A stretch of 64,000 nt of DNA from Nocardia blacklockiae (GTDB lineage Bacteria > Actinomycetota > Actinomycetes > Mycobacteriales > Mycobacteriaceae): the NCBI RefSeq assembly GCF_015477355.1, contig NZ_JADLRJ010000005.1, positions 608,312 to 672,311 on the forward strand, read 5' to 3'. Positions 1-8,633 of the stretch are shown here, piece after piece. Each line of letters opens with the position of its first letter. Position 1 is the first letter of the stretch. The position numbers were made by a program, and so were the translations under genes. The notes beneath the pieces were generated by a model. That model saw only the letters and a program-made list of their open reading frames with translations, made no database searches and was not told where the DNA came from.

Positions 1-558
1 GGCATCGGCGCGCACGCGGGCATCCCGATCCAGTGGGCCGACAGCACCGTCGGCACCATTCCGGACAACCCGTCGCTGGCGCAGAGCAGCATCGGGCAGC
101 GCGACGTGGCGCTGACGCCGCTCGACGACGCGGTCATCGCGGCCACCGTCGCCAACGGCGGAGTCCGGATGGAACCGCACCTGGTCGACCAGCTGCAGGG
201 CCCGGACCTGAGCGAGCTCACCAAGACCAAGCCGGTCTCCGTCGGTCAGGCGATCAGTGCCCCGGTCGCCACGGAACTGACCAACCTGATGATCGCGTCG
301 GAGAAGAACACAGCCGGAGGGAACCAGTCACGCCCCTACCAGATCGCGTCCAAGACCGGGACGGCCGAACACGGCAGCGATCCGCGCAACACCCCGCCGC
401 ACGCCTGGTACACGGCCTTCGCGCCGGCCCAGAACCCGAAGATCGCGATCGCGGTCATCGTGGAGAACGGCGGCGACCGCGCACTCGCGGCCACCGGCGG
501 ATCGGTCGCCGCACCCGTGGCCCGGGCGGTTCTCGACGCCGGACTCCAGGGGGGCTGA
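1..558 (+). CDS. pbpA: Penicillin-binding protein A, C-terminal part (transpeptidase domain)
   Basis: The reading frame is open from base 1, so the 5' part lies outside the window; 185 residues are visible. The sequence carries the KTG box of penicillin-binding transpeptidases (ASKTGTAEHG, about residues 116-125 of the visible part) and the GQRDVALTPL stretch typical of actinobacterial PbpA upstream of it. PbpA is a class B PBP that cross-links peptidoglycan outside the membrane and supports septation. It lies 66 bp upstream of pknA in the same direction, as in mycobacteria, where PbpA is a substrate of the neighbouring kinase. The SXXK and SXN motifs are not visible because the gene is cut by the window edge. 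Confidence 0.93.
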   Translation, partial: GIGAHAGIPIQWADSTVGTIPDNPSLAQSSIGQRDVALTPLDDAVIAATVANGGVRMEPHLVDQLQGPDLSELTKTKPVSVGQAISAPVATELTNLMIASEKNTAGGNQSRPYQIASKTGTAEHGSDPRNTPPHAWYTAFAPAQNPKIAIAVIVENGGDRALAATGGSVAAPVARAVLDAGLQGG

Positions 559-624
559 CCAGATGAACGTGCTAGTACGCCTGTGCGGTTCGGGCGTAGT
601 GAAACAGAGCCTACGGGGGCTGCA

Positions 625-2169
625 ATGCTGAACAACGGTGCGATGATCGCGGACCGCTACCGACTGCAACGGCTGATCGCCACCGGCGGCATGGGCCAGG
701 TGTGGGAGGCCCTGGACACCCGGCTGGACCGCCGCGTCGCGGTCAAGGTGCTCAAGGCGGAGTTCTCCGCGGATCCGACCTTCCGGCACCGGTTCCGGAC
801 CGAGGCCAAGACGACCGCGCAGTTGAACCATCCCGGTATCGCGGGGATCTACGACTACGGCGAGACCTACGACCCGCAGGGCGGCGAAACCGCCTATCTG
901 GTCATGGAATTGGTCCAGGGCGAGCCGCTCAACGCGGTGCTCAACCGGCTCGGCCGGCTGTCGGTGGCCCAGGGCCTGGACATGCTGGAGCAGACCGGGC
1001 GGGCGCTGGAGGTGGCGCATGCCGCCGGTGTCGTGCACCGCGACGTCAAGCCGGGCAACATCCTGGTCACGCCGACCGGTCAGGTGAAGATCACCGACTT
1101 CGGCATCGCCAAGGCGGTCGACGCCTCGCCGGTGACCAAGACCGGCATGGTGATGGGCACCGCCCAGTACATCGCGCCCGAGCAGGCCACCGGCGAGGAC
1201 GCCACCTCGGCCAGTGACGTGTATTCGCTCGGCGTGGTCGGCTACGAGGCGCTGTCCGGGCAGCGCCCGTTCACCGGCGACGGCGCGCTGACCGTCGCGA
1301 TGAAGCACGTGCGCGACACCCCGCCGCCGATGCCGGCGGACCTGCCGCCGAACGTGCGCGAACTCATCGAGATCACGATGGCCAAGGATCCGTCCCGGCG
1401 CTACGGCAGCGGCGGCGAGTTCGCCGACGCGGTGTCCGCCGTGCGCTCCGGTCGCCGCCCACCTCCGCCGCGCAGCATCGGGCACGCGCCGCAGACCGGT
1501 TCCGCCCGGGTGCTGCCGCCCGGCCCGACCACCGTGCTCCCCCGCGGCGACTACGACGACGCCACGATGCGCTACACGAACCCGAATGCCGCTCGGGCAC
1601 AGGCACAACCGCCCGGCACCGCGGTGATGGCCGGCCGGACCGGTGCGTCCGTGCCGCCGGGCGACGAGGACAAGTCGCGGTTCGGCAACGGCCAGAAGGC
1701 GCTCGCCGGGCTGGGCATCGGCGCGCTGGTGCTCGGCGGGATCGCGGCGTGGGTGCTGCTCAGCGGCAAGCCGCCGGAGTCCACGGTGACGCCGAAGTCG
1801 CCGACCTCGGTCGTCGCCCCGCCGCCTGCGCCGCCGACGACGACCACCGAACCGCCGACGACCTACTACCAGCCGCCGGTCACCACCACGACCGAGCCGC
1901 CGACCACGACGCAGCCGCCGACGACCACGACCACGCCGCCGCCGTCCAGCACCACGACCCAGCGGCCGACGACCACCGCGCCGACGACCACGGGTCGCGC
2001 TCCCCGCACGACGTTCGAAATACCATTGCCGAACATCCCGGGCGTGGACACCACCTACGGCCGCAACGGCACGCACGGCACCACCGGGAACGGCTCCCGC
2101 GGCACCACCGAGAACCAGTCCGACAACAGCAGTAGTTCACCGGCCCTCGCACCGCAAGGACTGCCATGA
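625..2169 (+). CDS. pknA: Serine/threonine protein kinase PknA
   Basis: A 514-residue transmembrane Hanks-type kinase. Residues about 12-270 form the kinase domain: ATP-binding glycine loop (ATGGMGQVW), catalytic Lys41 (VAVKVLK), VHRDVKPGN catalytic loop, DFG (ITDFGIAKA) and a Thr-rich activation loop before [11 protein letters not shown] single membrane helix lies near residues 358-378. It is followed by a Thr/Pro-rich extracytoplasmic tail without PASTA repeats. PknA regulates cell shape and division through septal and cell-wall proteins. I chose the ATG at 625 because a GGGGG purine run sits about 6 nt upstream and the kinase domain starts right after it; an in-frame GTG at 583 would add 14 unconvincing residues. 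The stop overlaps the pknB start by 4 bp, so the two are translationally coupled. Confidence 0.95.
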   Translation: MLNNGAMIADRYRLQRLIATGGMGQVWEALDTRLDRRVAVKVLKAEFSADPTFRHRFRTEAKTTAQLNHPGIAGIYDYGETYDPQGGETAYLVMELVQGEPLNAVLNRLGRLSVAQGLDMLEQTGRALEVAHAAGVVHRDVKPGNILVTPTGQVKITDFGIAKAVDASPVTKTGMVMGTAQYIAPEQATGEDATSASDVYSLGVVGYEALSGQRPFTGDGALTVAMKHVRDTPPPMPADLPPNVRELIEITMAKDPSRRYGSGGEFADAVSAVRSGRRPPPPRSIGHAPQTGSARVLPPGPTTVLPRGDYDDATMRYTNPNAARAQAQPPGTAVMAGRTGASVPPGDEDKSRFGNGQKALAGLGIGALVLGGIAAWVLLSGKPPESTVTPKSPTSVVAPPPAPPTTTTEPPTTYYQPPVTTTTEPPTTTQPPTTTTTPPPSSTTTQRPTTTAPTTTGRAPRTTFEIPLPNIPGVDTTYGRNGTHGTTGNGSRGTTENQSDNSSSSPALAPQGLP

Positions 2170-4067
2170 CGACCCCGAAGAACCTCTCCTCGCGCTACGA
2201 GCTGGGCGAGATCATCGGGTTCGGCGGGATGTCCGAGGTGCACAAGGCCCGCGACCTGCGCCTCGGACGCGACGTCGCGATCAAGGTGCTGCGCGCCGAC
2301 CTGGCCCGCGACCCCACCTTCTACCTGCGGTTCAAGCGCGAGGCCCAGAACGCGGCCGCGCTGAACCACCCGGCCATCGTGGCCGTGTACGACACCGGCG
2401 AGGCCGAGGTCGACGGCGGGCCGCTGCCCTACATCGTGATGGAGTACGTCGACGGCGACACCCTGCGCGACATGGTGCGCGGCAAGGGCCCGCTGCCGCC
2501 GCGGCGCGCGATGGAGGTCATCGCCGACGTCTGCGCCGCACTGGATTTCAGCCACAAGAACGGCATCGTGCACCGCGACATGAAGCCGGCCAACATCATG
2601 ATCAACCGGCAGGGCGCGGTGAAGGTGATGGACTTCGGCATCGCGCGCGCGATCGCCGACAGCTCCAACCCGATGACCCAGACCGCCGCGGTGATCGGTA
2701 CGGCGCAATACCTTTCGCCCGAGCAGGCCCGCGGCGAACAGGTCGACGCCCGCTCCGACGTGTACTCGGTCGGCTGCGTGCTGTTCGAGATCCTCACGGG
2801 CGAACCGCCTTTCACCGGCGACTCGCCGGTTGCGGTGGCGTATCAGCACGTGCGGGAGGATCCCCGGCTGCCGTCGCTGGTGAATCCGGGAGTGCCGCGC
2901 GAACTGGATTCGGTCATCCTCAAGGCGATGGCCAAGAATCCGGCCAACCGCTACCAGACCGCCGCGGAGATGCGCGCCGACCTGATCCGGGTGCTGGGCG
3001 GACAGAAGCCGCACGCGCCGATGGTGATGACCGACGAGGACCGCACCACCATCCTCGGCAGCATGGATTCCTCGCCGCGCAGCTACCGCACGGTCGAGCG
3101 CGACGACATCGATGAGCCCGACGGCGAGGAGCCCCGCGATACGCGCCGCGTCGCCGTGCTCGCGGGCGCGGTGCTGGCCGGTGTCGCGGCGATCTTCGCG
3201 CTGTTCTGGTTCCTGGTCGGCCCCGGTAGCAAGCCGGACCAGGTGGCCGTGCCGGACCTGTCGAACAAGTCGGCCCAGGTGGCGCAGGACGAACTGCAGA
3301 AGGCCGGATTCAACGTGGCCACCCAGGACAAGGCCGACAGCAAGGTGGCAATCGGCAACGTCATCGCCACCCAGCCGCTCGGCGGCTCCCGCGCGCCCAA
3401 GGGCAGCACCATCACCATCCTGGTGTCCACCGGACCCCAGCTGGTCCCCGTGCCGCAGCTCGCCCAGCTCACCCAGCAGCAGGCCGAACAGCAACTCAAG
3501 GCCTCGGGCCTGCTCCTCGACGGCAACATCCAACGCGACTGGTCCAGCGCCGAGGACAAGGACAAGGTCATCCGCACCGACCCGTCCGCCGGCTCGCGCA
3601 TCGACACCGGCACCGCCGTCAAGATCACCCTCGGCAAGGGCCCGGAGCAGGTGCGCGTCCCCGACGTGGTCGGCCAGCCGATCGACGTGGCCGAACCCAA
3701 CCTCACCCAGAGCGCCGGCTTCAAGGTCGTCATCCAGAAGGTGACGTCGTCGCGGCCCGGTGGCGAGGTGATCTCCACCGATCCGGCGGGCGGCTCGATG
3801 GCCGACCGCGGTTCCACCATCACGGTGCAGGTGTCCAACGACCAGATCCAGATGCCGAACCTGGTCGGGATGACGCCGTCGCAGGCGGTGGACAAACTGC
3901 GCTCGGCGGGCTGGTCCGGTGGCGCCGGGCAGATCCAGCAGACCACGCAGGGCACCTTCGACGCGGGCAATGTCGGCCGCATCGTCGATCAGCAGCCGAA
4001 GGCCGGTTCCGCACTGAGCCGCAACGGCACCGTCATCATCGTGACCGGTGTGATCGGGCCGCCCTGA
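2166..4067 (+). CDS. pknB: Serine/threonine protein kinase PknB with PASTA domains
   Basis: A 633-residue kinase. The kinase domain spans about residues 11-275 with GFGGMSEV glycine loop, Lys40 (DVAIKVL), H136-R-D138 catalytic loop, MDFGIARA and an activation loop containing [14 protein letters not shown] juxtamembrane linker is followed by one membrane helix near 328-352. About 280 extracytoplasmic residues then form four PASTA repeats, each with the recurring VPDxxG and DPxxGxxxxxG pattern. PASTA domains bind muropeptide and lipid II and localise the kinase to septum and poles. PknB is the master regulator of peptidoglycan synthesis in actinobacteria. The start overlaps pknA (ATGA). The gene converges on the deaminase at 4074 with only 6 bp between the stops. 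Confidence 0.96.
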   Translation: MTTPKNLSSRYELGEIIGFGGMSEVHKARDLRLGRDVAIKVLRADLARDPTFYLRFKREAQNAAALNHPAIVAVYDTGEAEVDGGPLPYIVMEYVDGDTLRDMVRGKGPLPPRRAMEVIADVCAALDFSHKNGIVHRDMKPANIMINRQGAVKVMDFGIARAIADSSNPMTQTAAVIGTAQYLSPEQARGEQVDARSDVYSVGCVLFEILTGEPPFTGDSPVAVAYQHVREDPRLPSLVNPGVPRELDSVILKAMAKNPANRYQTAAEMRADLIRVLGGQKPHAPMVMTDEDRTTILGSMDSSPRSYRTVERDDIDEPDGEEPRDTRRVAVLAGAVLAGVAAIFALFWFLVGPGSKPDQVAVPDLSNKSAQVAQDELQKAGFNVATQDKADSKVAIGNVIATQPLGGSRAPKGSTITILVSTGPQLVPVPQLAQLTQQQAEQQLKASGLLLDGNIQRDWSSAEDKDKVIRTDPSAGSRIDTGTAVKITLGKGPEQVRVPDVVGQPIDVAEPNLTQSAGFKVVIQKVTSSRPGGEVISTDPAGGSMADRGSTITVQVSNDQIQMPNLVGMTPSQAVDKLRSAGWSGGAGQIQQTTQGTFDAGNVGRIVDQQPKAGSALSRNGTVIIVTGVIGPP

Positions 4068-4073
4068 CGGCCG

Positions 4074-4559
4074 TTACGACAGGTCGAGGTGGCGGTTCAT
4101 CGACATGGCCTCGGCGGCCAGGTCGGGGAGTTCGATCACCTCGATGCCGTGTTCGCGCAGCTTTTCCACGCCGACGCAGTTGTCGACGAAGGTGGCGGGC
4201 TCGCGCCAGGCGATGACGACGCGGGTGAGGCCGGCCGCGAGGATGCGGTCGGTGCAGGGGGCGCGGTCGGTCGAGGCGCGCTGAGAGCACGGTTCGAGGG
4301 TGCTGTAGAGGGTGGCCTCGGGCAGGCGCGGGTCGTCACCGAGCTTGTTCAGCGCGGATTCCTCCGCGTGCACCTTGAGGTCGGTTTCGCGCGAATAGCC
4401 GTGTGCCAGTTCGATTCCGTCGGCGCCGACGACGACCGCGCCGACCGAGAAGGCGGTCGGGCTGCGCGGGCACAGCCGGGCCAGGCCGATCGCGTGGTGC
4501 ATCCAGAACCGGTGTGTCTTCTGGGCTTCCGGGCCCAGCTCCGCGAAATGTGATGTCAC
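4074..4559 (-). CDS. RibD-like cytidine/deoxycytidylate deaminase-fold protein (separate deaminase domain)
   Basis: 161 residues with the zinc-dependent deaminase signature: HAEESAL (His ligand and catalytic Glu) and PCSQRASTDRAPC (two Cys ligands, with an insertion between them as in RibD/RibG deaminases). RibD deaminases convert 2,5-diamino-6-ribosylamino-pyrimidinone phosphate in riboflavin synthesis. The gene overlaps by 4 bp with the upstream reductase-domain gene (ATG within its stop), so the two halves of a RibD-type enzyme are made as separate, coupled polypeptides, reductase first. The canonical fused ribD is usually elsewhere in these genomes, so this pair may be a paralogue acting on a different pyrimidine or guanine-type substrate. 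Deaminase fold is clear; substrate is inferred. Confidence 0.8.
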   Translation of the reverse strand: MTSHFAELGPEAQKTHRFWMHHAIGLARLCPRSPTAFSVGAVVVGADGIELAHGYSRETDLKVHAEESALNKLGDDPRLPEATLYSTLEPCSQRASTDRAPCTDRILAAGLTRVVIAWREPATFVDNCVGVEKLREHGIEVIELPDLAAEAMSMNRHLDLS

Positions 4560-5266
4560 AGCACCGTTCCCCTGTCGTGCGGTCCTCCGTCGGTCCCCCT
4601 CGGCAGATACCGCAGCAGGGCCACGTCCCCGACGCGGCCGACATCCGCCAGTTCCATTCTGCGCCGCGGCCCGCCGGGGAAGGCGGCCGGATGCAGAAAC
4701 CGCGGCGCGCCGGAGTCACCGACCAGCAACGGGGCGACGGCCAGCAGCAGCTCGTCGGCGAGGTCGGCGGCCAGGAAGGCGGTGTGGACGCGCCCGCCGC
4801 CCTCCACCATCAGCCGGGTGACGCCGCGCCTACCCAGGTCGTCGAGCAGGGCGGCGAAATCTATTGTGGCGCCGAGGGATACGACCTCGGCCAGACCGGC
4901 GAGCGGCGCGGCGGCGCGCGCGGAGCCCCGGTCGGTGGTGTAGACCAGCCGGGCGTCGCCGGTGTGGAAGAACCGCAACCCGGGATCCAGTTCGCCGCCC
5001 GCGGTGACGACGATCTTCAGCGGATGCTCCGGACGTCCCGCGGCGACCCGCCGGGCCCGGCGGCCGGCGTCGCGCACCAGCAGCCGCGGGTCGTCACGCC
5101 GCAGCGTCTCCGCGCCGACCAGGATGGCGTCGTATTCGGCGCGCAGGGCATCGACCCGGTCGAAGTCCTCCGGGCCGGACAGCAGCAATCGCTCGGGACT
5201 CGCGTCGTCGAGGTAGCCGTCGACGCTCACCGCCACCGACAGCAGGACGTACGGCCGGGCGCTCAT
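4556..5266 (-). CDS. Pyrimidine reductase family protein (RibD C-terminal/DHFR-like domain)
   Basis: 236 residues resembling the RibD C-terminal NADPH-dependent reductase. Visible hallmarks are the N-terminal VAVSVDGYLDDAS strand-loop, ILVGAETLRRDDPRL (the sugar-phosphate and NADPH binding region of the family) and a C-terminal VTRLMVEGGGRVHTAFL glycine motif. This fold reduces the ribosyl group of the deaminated riboflavin precursor to ribitol. It is the first gene of a two-gene unit whose second gene encodes the deaminase domain, with a 4-bp overlap. The 24 bp between it and trpG leave room for a short leader only, so it could be read through from trpG, which lies upstream in the same direction. 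Confidence 0.82.
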   Translation of the reverse strand: MSARPYVLLSVAVSVDGYLDDASPERLLLSGPEDFDRVDALRAEYDAILVGAETLRRDDPRLLVRDAGRRARRVAAGRPEHPLKIVVTAGGELDPGLRFFHTGDARLVYTTDRGSARAAAPLAGLAEVVSLGATIDFAALLDDLGRRGVTRLMVEGGGRVHTAFLAADLADELLLAVAPLLVGDSGAPRFLHPAAFPGGPRRRMELADVGRVGDVALLRYLPRGTDGGPHDRGTVL

Positions 5267-5290
5267 ACCGTGATCACACCACGCCGGCCG

Positions 5291-5929
5291 TCAGACCAGC
5301 GCCGCGACCTCCGCTTCCAACTGCTCGACGAGCCCCTCCGCGGGACGCTCGCCGCACACGCCGAGCCAGTTGGCCAGCATCCGGTGCCCGCCCTGGGTGA
5401 GCACGGACTCCGGGTGGAACTGCACGCCGTGCACGGGGAGCGTGCGGTGCCGCATCGCCATGACGATGCCGCTCTCGGTGCGGCCGAGCACCTCGATGTC
5501 CTCGGGCAGGGTGTCCTCGAGCACGGTCAGCGAGTGGTAGCGGGTGGCGGTGAACGGATCCGGCAACCCGGCCAGCACGCCCGCGCCGACGTGGAACACC
5601 GAACTGGTCTTGCCGTGCAGCAGCTCGGGCGCGCGGGTGACGGTCGCGCCGAAGGCCGCGCCGATGGCCTGGTGCCCGAGGCACACGCCGAGCAGCGGCA
5701 CCCGGTGTGCGGCGCACGCGTGCACCAGGTCGATGCTCTTGCCCGCGCGATCCGGCGTGCCGGGGCCGGGGCTGATCAGCACACCGTCGAAGCCGGTGAC
5801 CACCTCGTCCGCATTCGCCAGTTGCGGGTCGTCGTTGCGCCAGACCGTCGCCTCGACCCCGAGCTGGCCCAGGTACTGCACCAGGTTGAAGACGAAGCTG
5901 TCGTAATTGTCGACGACCAGTACACGCAT
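5291..5929 (-). CDS. trpG: Class I glutamine amidotransferase TrpG/PabA (anthranilate or aminodeoxychorismate synthase subunit II)
   Basis: 212 residues, the usual length for a free-standing TrpG/PabA. It starts MRVLVVDNYDSFVFN, carries the LISPGPGTP oxyanion segment, the nucleophile Cys83 in LLGVCLGHQ, and the His-Glu pair in VQFHPESV. It releases ammonia from glutamine for the TrpE or PabB chorismate-using partner, which is not in this window. The position beside pknB and crgA matches M. tuberculosis Rv0013. TrpG and PabA cannot be separated by sequence alone and many actinobacterial copies are amphibolic. It diverges from crgA; the 161-bp space between them must hold both promoters. The class E sortase often found between these genes is missing. 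Confidence 0.93.
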   Translation of the reverse strand: MRVLVVDNYDSFVFNLVQYLGQLGVEATVWRNDDPQLANADEVVTGFDGVLISPGPGTPDRAGKSIDLVHACAAHRVPLLGVCLGHQAIGAAFGATVTRAPELLHGKTSSVFHVGAGVLAGLPDPFTATRYHSLTVLEDTLPEDIEVLGRTESGIVMAMRHRTLPVHGVQFHPESVLTQGGHRMLANWLGVCGERPAEGLVEQLEAEVAALV

Positions 5930-6090
5930 GGTTCGAGGGTACGTGGCGCCCGCGCGGCCGTCGCGGGAATACCTGGCCAGGCGCCCGACAACGGTCCGAA
6001 CCGGACGGGTATACCCAGCTGGGATAGCCTTTAGACAGACTCGGCGGCCTGCTCCGCCGGTACGACCTGTACGCCGAATACGAGGACGTC

Positions 6091-6357
6091 ATGCCCAAGT
6101 CGAAGGTCCGCCGCAAGAAGACCGACTACACGATCAACCCGGCCAGTCGCACCCCGGTGAAGGTGAAGGGCGGCCCGTCGCCGGTCTGGTACGTCGCCAT
6201 CATGCTCGGTTTCATGCTGGCCGGGCTGGTGTGGCTGCTGGTGTACTACCTGGCCAACGACAAGATCGAGTGGATGGCCAACCTCAACGCGTGGAACTTC
6301 TTGATCGGGTTCGGGCTCATGGTGATCGGCCTGATCATGACGATGCGGTGGCGCTGA
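6091..6357 (+). CDS. crgA: Cell division protein CrgA
   Basis: 88 residues with the CrgA pattern: a basic cytoplasmic N-terminus ([10 protein letters not shown]), then two membrane helices near residues 31-53 ([20 protein letters not shown]) and 67-84 ([16 protein letters not shown]) joined by a short loop, and a very short C-terminus. CrgA is a divisome membrane protein that interacts with FtsZ, FtsQ and septal PBPs and, in mycobacteria, recruits the cell-wall elongation machinery. Its neighbourhood (pknB, trpG and the PH-domain protein) is the conserved actinobacterial one. A GAGG ribosome-binding motif lies just before the ATG. Confidence 0.96.
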   Translation: MPKSKVRRKKTDYTINPASRTPVKVKGGPSPVWYVAIMLGFMLAGLVWLLVYYLANDKIEWMANLNAWNFLIGFGLMVIGLIMTMRWR

Positions 6358-6421
6358 CCGGGCTACATCCGTGTAGTTAATGCACACTTGTGGATGAATC
6401 TGTGGACAACTCGAGGAGCAG

Positions 6422-6883
6422 GTGGGGACCGTGACCGTACCCGACTCGACGTCCCGCCTCACCTGGTCCACTCCCCCGGCGGCGCTGGCGGTGACCGCGC
6501 TCGGCGGGGTGGCGCTCCTGCTCGCGGCGATCTTCACCGGTGACGGGCCGAGTCGTCTGCTGGTCGGGATCGCGGCGGCGCTGCTGCTCGGCCTCACCGC
6601 CCTGGGCCTGCGGCAACGCCCCCGGCTGACCGTCGTCCCGGGCACGATGCCCGCGCTGATCGTGCGCGGCCTGCTCGGCCCGGTGGTGTATCCGCCGGAG
6701 AAGATCCTGCGCGCCCGGGTGGTCGGCTTCCGGCGGCTGGGCCGCAAGGTGCCCAACCTGGAACTCGACGTCGAGCACGACGGTCACGACCGCCTGCTGA
6801 TCTTCGGCCGCTGGGATCTGGGCGCCCATCCCCAGGACGTGCTGGACGCGATGATCGTGCACGGCCTGACCCGCGGCGAATAA
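6422..6883 (+). CDS. PH domain-containing membrane protein (Rv0010c-like)
   Basis: 153 residues. Two hydrophobic helices near residues 18-60 (ALAVTALGGVALLLAAIF and LLVGIAAALLLGLTALGL) are followed by a bacterial PH-like domain with the RLTVVPGTMPALIVRGLLGP strand pattern and a C-terminal LLIFGRWDLGAHPQDVLD segment. This is the conserved gene between crgA and ppiA in actinobacteria (M. tuberculosis Rv0010c). Its biochemical role is unknown. The start is uncertain: GTG at 6422 sits only 3 nt after the GAGGAG motif, while GTG at 6431 is 12 nt away. The stop is 1 bp from the end of the convergent rhomboid gene. Confidence 0.85.
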   Translation: MGTVTVPDSTSRLTWSTPPAALAVTALGGVALLLAAIFTGDGPSRLLVGIAAALLLGLTALGLRQRPRLTVVPGTMPALIVRGLLGPVVYPPEKILRARVVGFRRLGRKVPNLELDVEHDGHDRLLIFGRWDLGAHPQDVLDAMIVHGLTRGE

Positions 6884-6884
6884 C

Positions 6885-7754
6885 TCACGCGGCCAGCGAC
6901 ATCGCCGCGCCGACGATGAGCAGCAACGCGAGCGCGGCGACGCCGACCGCCGCCGACCACCCGATCCCCCGCGCCGCCTGCGGTGTCTTCGCCCGCAGCC
7001 ACTGCGGCAGGAAGAGGATGCCGGCCGTGGCGAGCGTGCCCGCGGCGAGCCCGCCGAGATGACCCCACAGCGAGATTCCCGGCAGCGACACGCTGATCAG
7101 CACGTTCACCGCGATAAGCACCAGCATCTGCACCGGGCTCTGCCGCAGCCGCAGCAGAATTACCGTCATCGCCCCGAACAGGCCGTAGATCGCGCCGGAC
7201 GCCCCCGCCGTCGCGGTGTCCTGGGCCAGCCACATCACCGCGGCCGACCCGCCCAGCAGCGAGGCCAGGTAGACCGTGACGAACCGCAGCCGACCGAGCA
7301 CCATCTCGCAGTCGCGCCCGAGGATGTACAGCGCGAACATGTTGACCAGCAGGTGAATCGGTCCGTAGTGCAGGAATCCCGCGCCGAGCACCCGGACCCA
7401 CTGCCCGTCGGCCACCGCCGGGGGCGCCAGCACCCAGTCGTGGAACAGCCGCGAACGCTGATTGTCGGCGACGCTGTTCGCCTGGGCCGCGGTGATCGCG
7501 AAGATCGCGACGTTCAGGGCGATCAGCAGATAGGTCACATACGGCGTCGCGCGCTGCACGGCGGGCGCGCCCGCCACGGTCCGCACCGGGCGCACGTCCG
7601 CCTGCCCCTGCCGCAGGCAGTCCACGCAGTGCTGGCCGACCGAGGCTGGGCGCAGGCATTCCGGGCAGGCCGACCGGCCGCACCGGGTGCATGCCAGGCC
7701 GGTGGCCCGATCGGGGTGGCGGTAGCAGGTCGGTGCGGGCGGCTGGGGATTCAC
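6885..7754 (-). CDS. Rhomboid family intramembrane serine protease with N-terminal zinc-binding motif
   Basis: 289 residues from the GTG at 7754, which has GGAG 5 nt upstream; the open frame runs further but the extension is the shadow of ppiA. The N-terminus holds a B-box-like cysteine/histidine cluster (CYRHPDRATGLACTRCGR, then CPECL and HCVDC). A six- to seven-helix rhomboid domain follows, with the serine motif GASGAIYGLFG and the helix-6 GHLGGLAAG carrying the catalytic His. Rhomboids cleave membrane proteins within the bilayer; the natural substrates of actinobacterial ones are mostly unknown. It follows ppiA by 16 bp on the same strand and is probably cotranscribed with it. Confidence 0.92.
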   Translation of the reverse strand: MNPQPPAPTCYRHPDRATGLACTRCGRSACPECLRPASVGQHCVDCLRQGQADVRPVRTVAGAPAVQRATPYVTYLLIALNVAIFAITAAQANSVADNQRSRLFHDWVLAPPAVADGQWVRVLGAGFLHYGPIHLLVNMFALYILGRDCEMVLGRLRFVTVYLASLLGGSAAVMWLAQDTATAGASGAIYGLFGAMTVILLRLRQSPVQMLVLIAVNVLISVSLPGISLWGHLGGLAAGTLATAGILFLPQWLRAKTPQAARGIGWSAAVGVAALALLLIVGAAMSLAA

Positions 7755-7770
7755 GAAACTCCGTCGAGAT

Positions 7771-8307
7771 TCAGTCGATGGTGATGGAGGAGACGACCAC
7801 CGGGTCCTTCGGACGGTCGTTGCGGTCGGTCGCGGTGGTGCCGATGGCGTCGACGACCTTGCGCGAGTCCGGGTCCACCACCTCGCCGAAGATGGTGTGG
7901 CGGCGGTTGAGATGCGGCTGCGGGGCGAGGGTGATGAAGAACTGCGACCCGTTGGTGCCCGGCCCGGCGTTGGCCATCGCCAGCAGGTAGGCGCGATCGA
8001 AGCGCAGTTCCGGGTGGAACTCGTCGCCGAACTCGTACCCCGGGCCACCGCGGCCGGTGCCGGTCGGGTCGCCGCCCTGAATCATGAAACCCTCCATCAC
8101 CCGGTGGAAGGTGCAGCCGTCGTAGAACGGGCCGGACGTGCCACCGCTCGCGTTCTTCGTCGTGTACGGCGCCGAGCCGTCGACGAGACCGACGAAGTTG
8201 CGCACCGTTTTCGGGGCATGGTTACCGAAGAGCGAGATCTTGATGTCGCCGTGATTGGTGTGCAGCGTGGCCACGGCGGTCTGATTCGGTGAGGTCACGC
8301 CGAACAT
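7771..8307 (-). CDS. ppiA: Peptidyl-prolyl cis-trans isomerase A (cyclophilin)
   Basis: 178 residues of a complete single-domain cyclophilin: TNHGDIKISLFGNHAPKTV near the N-terminus, then YDGCTFHRVMEGFMIQGGDP (the Arg and Phe/Met/Gln of the active site), GPGTNGSQFFIT and NRRHTIFGEV. It catalyses proline isomerisation during protein folding in the cytoplasm. The synteny with the PH-domain protein, crgA and the tRNA-Ala/DLW-39 locus matches M. tuberculosis Rv0009. I set the start at the ATG at 8307; an in-frame GTG at 8298 is nearly as good and neither has a strong ribosome-binding site. Confidence 0.94.
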   Translation of the reverse strand: MFGVTSPNQTAVATLHTNHGDIKISLFGNHAPKTVRNFVGLVDGSAPYTTKNASGGTSGPFYDGCTFHRVMEGFMIQGGDPTGTGRGGPGYEFGDEFHPELRFDRAYLLAMANAGPGTNGSQFFITLAPQPHLNRRHTIFGEVVDPDSRKVVDAIGTTATDRNDRPKDPVVVSSITID

Positions 8308-8368
8308 CGTGCCATGCAGGCGGCGAATCGAGTTGTATCCCACTGTCTTCGGGCCGCGCCGGTGCCGG

Positions 8369-8566
8369 TCAGGGCAAGCGGGCGGCTTCCTCCGGCGCGG
8401 AGCCGTTGGTCGAGTAGCCCAGCCGCGGCGGTTCCGGGGCCGGCTCGGGCAGTTGCGGGCGACGGCGGGCCGCCAGCCAGGCGGCGCTGCCCGCGAATCC
8501 GACGAGGGCGGCGACGATGAGCCGGTTGCGCAACCGGCCGGACTTCCGAGAGCTCCCCAACTGCAT
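8369..8566 (-). CDS. Small single-pass membrane protein (Rv0008c position), function unknown
   Basis: 65 residues from the ATG at 8566. A basic N-terminus (SSRKSGRLRNR) precedes one hydrophobic helix (LIVAALVGFAGSAAWLAA, about residues 16-33), followed by a Pro-rich tail (RRRPQLPEPAPEPP). The N-terminal positive charge predicts the tail outside the cell. The gene occupies the place of M. tuberculosis Rv0008c, a small membrane protein between ppiA and the tRNA genes, but I do not claim homology from sequence alone. It lies 61 bp upstream of ppiA, same direction. An upstream in-frame ATG at 8590 would add 8 residues. Confidence 0.6.
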   Translation of the reverse strand: MQLGSSRKSGRLRNRLIVAALVGFAGSAAWLAARRRPQLPEPAPEPPRLGYSTNGSAPEEAARLP

Positions 8567-8633
8567 GCGACCACTGTGGCACAGCAGCACCTTGCGTGCA
8601 GCAAAGGCTGGTCACAGTGGTCGCCGCCGCGGC

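Noticed and set aside
2055-3533. Long minus-strand open frame of 492 aa opposite pknB
   Set aside because: It is a shadow of pknB in G+C-rich DNA; the composition (His/Arg/Val-rich repeats) lacks any domain and pknB is unmistakable.
4068-5290. FMN riboswitch or other riboflavin regulatory element near the split ribD pair
   Set aside because: No conserved RFN stems are visible in the short gaps around these genes.
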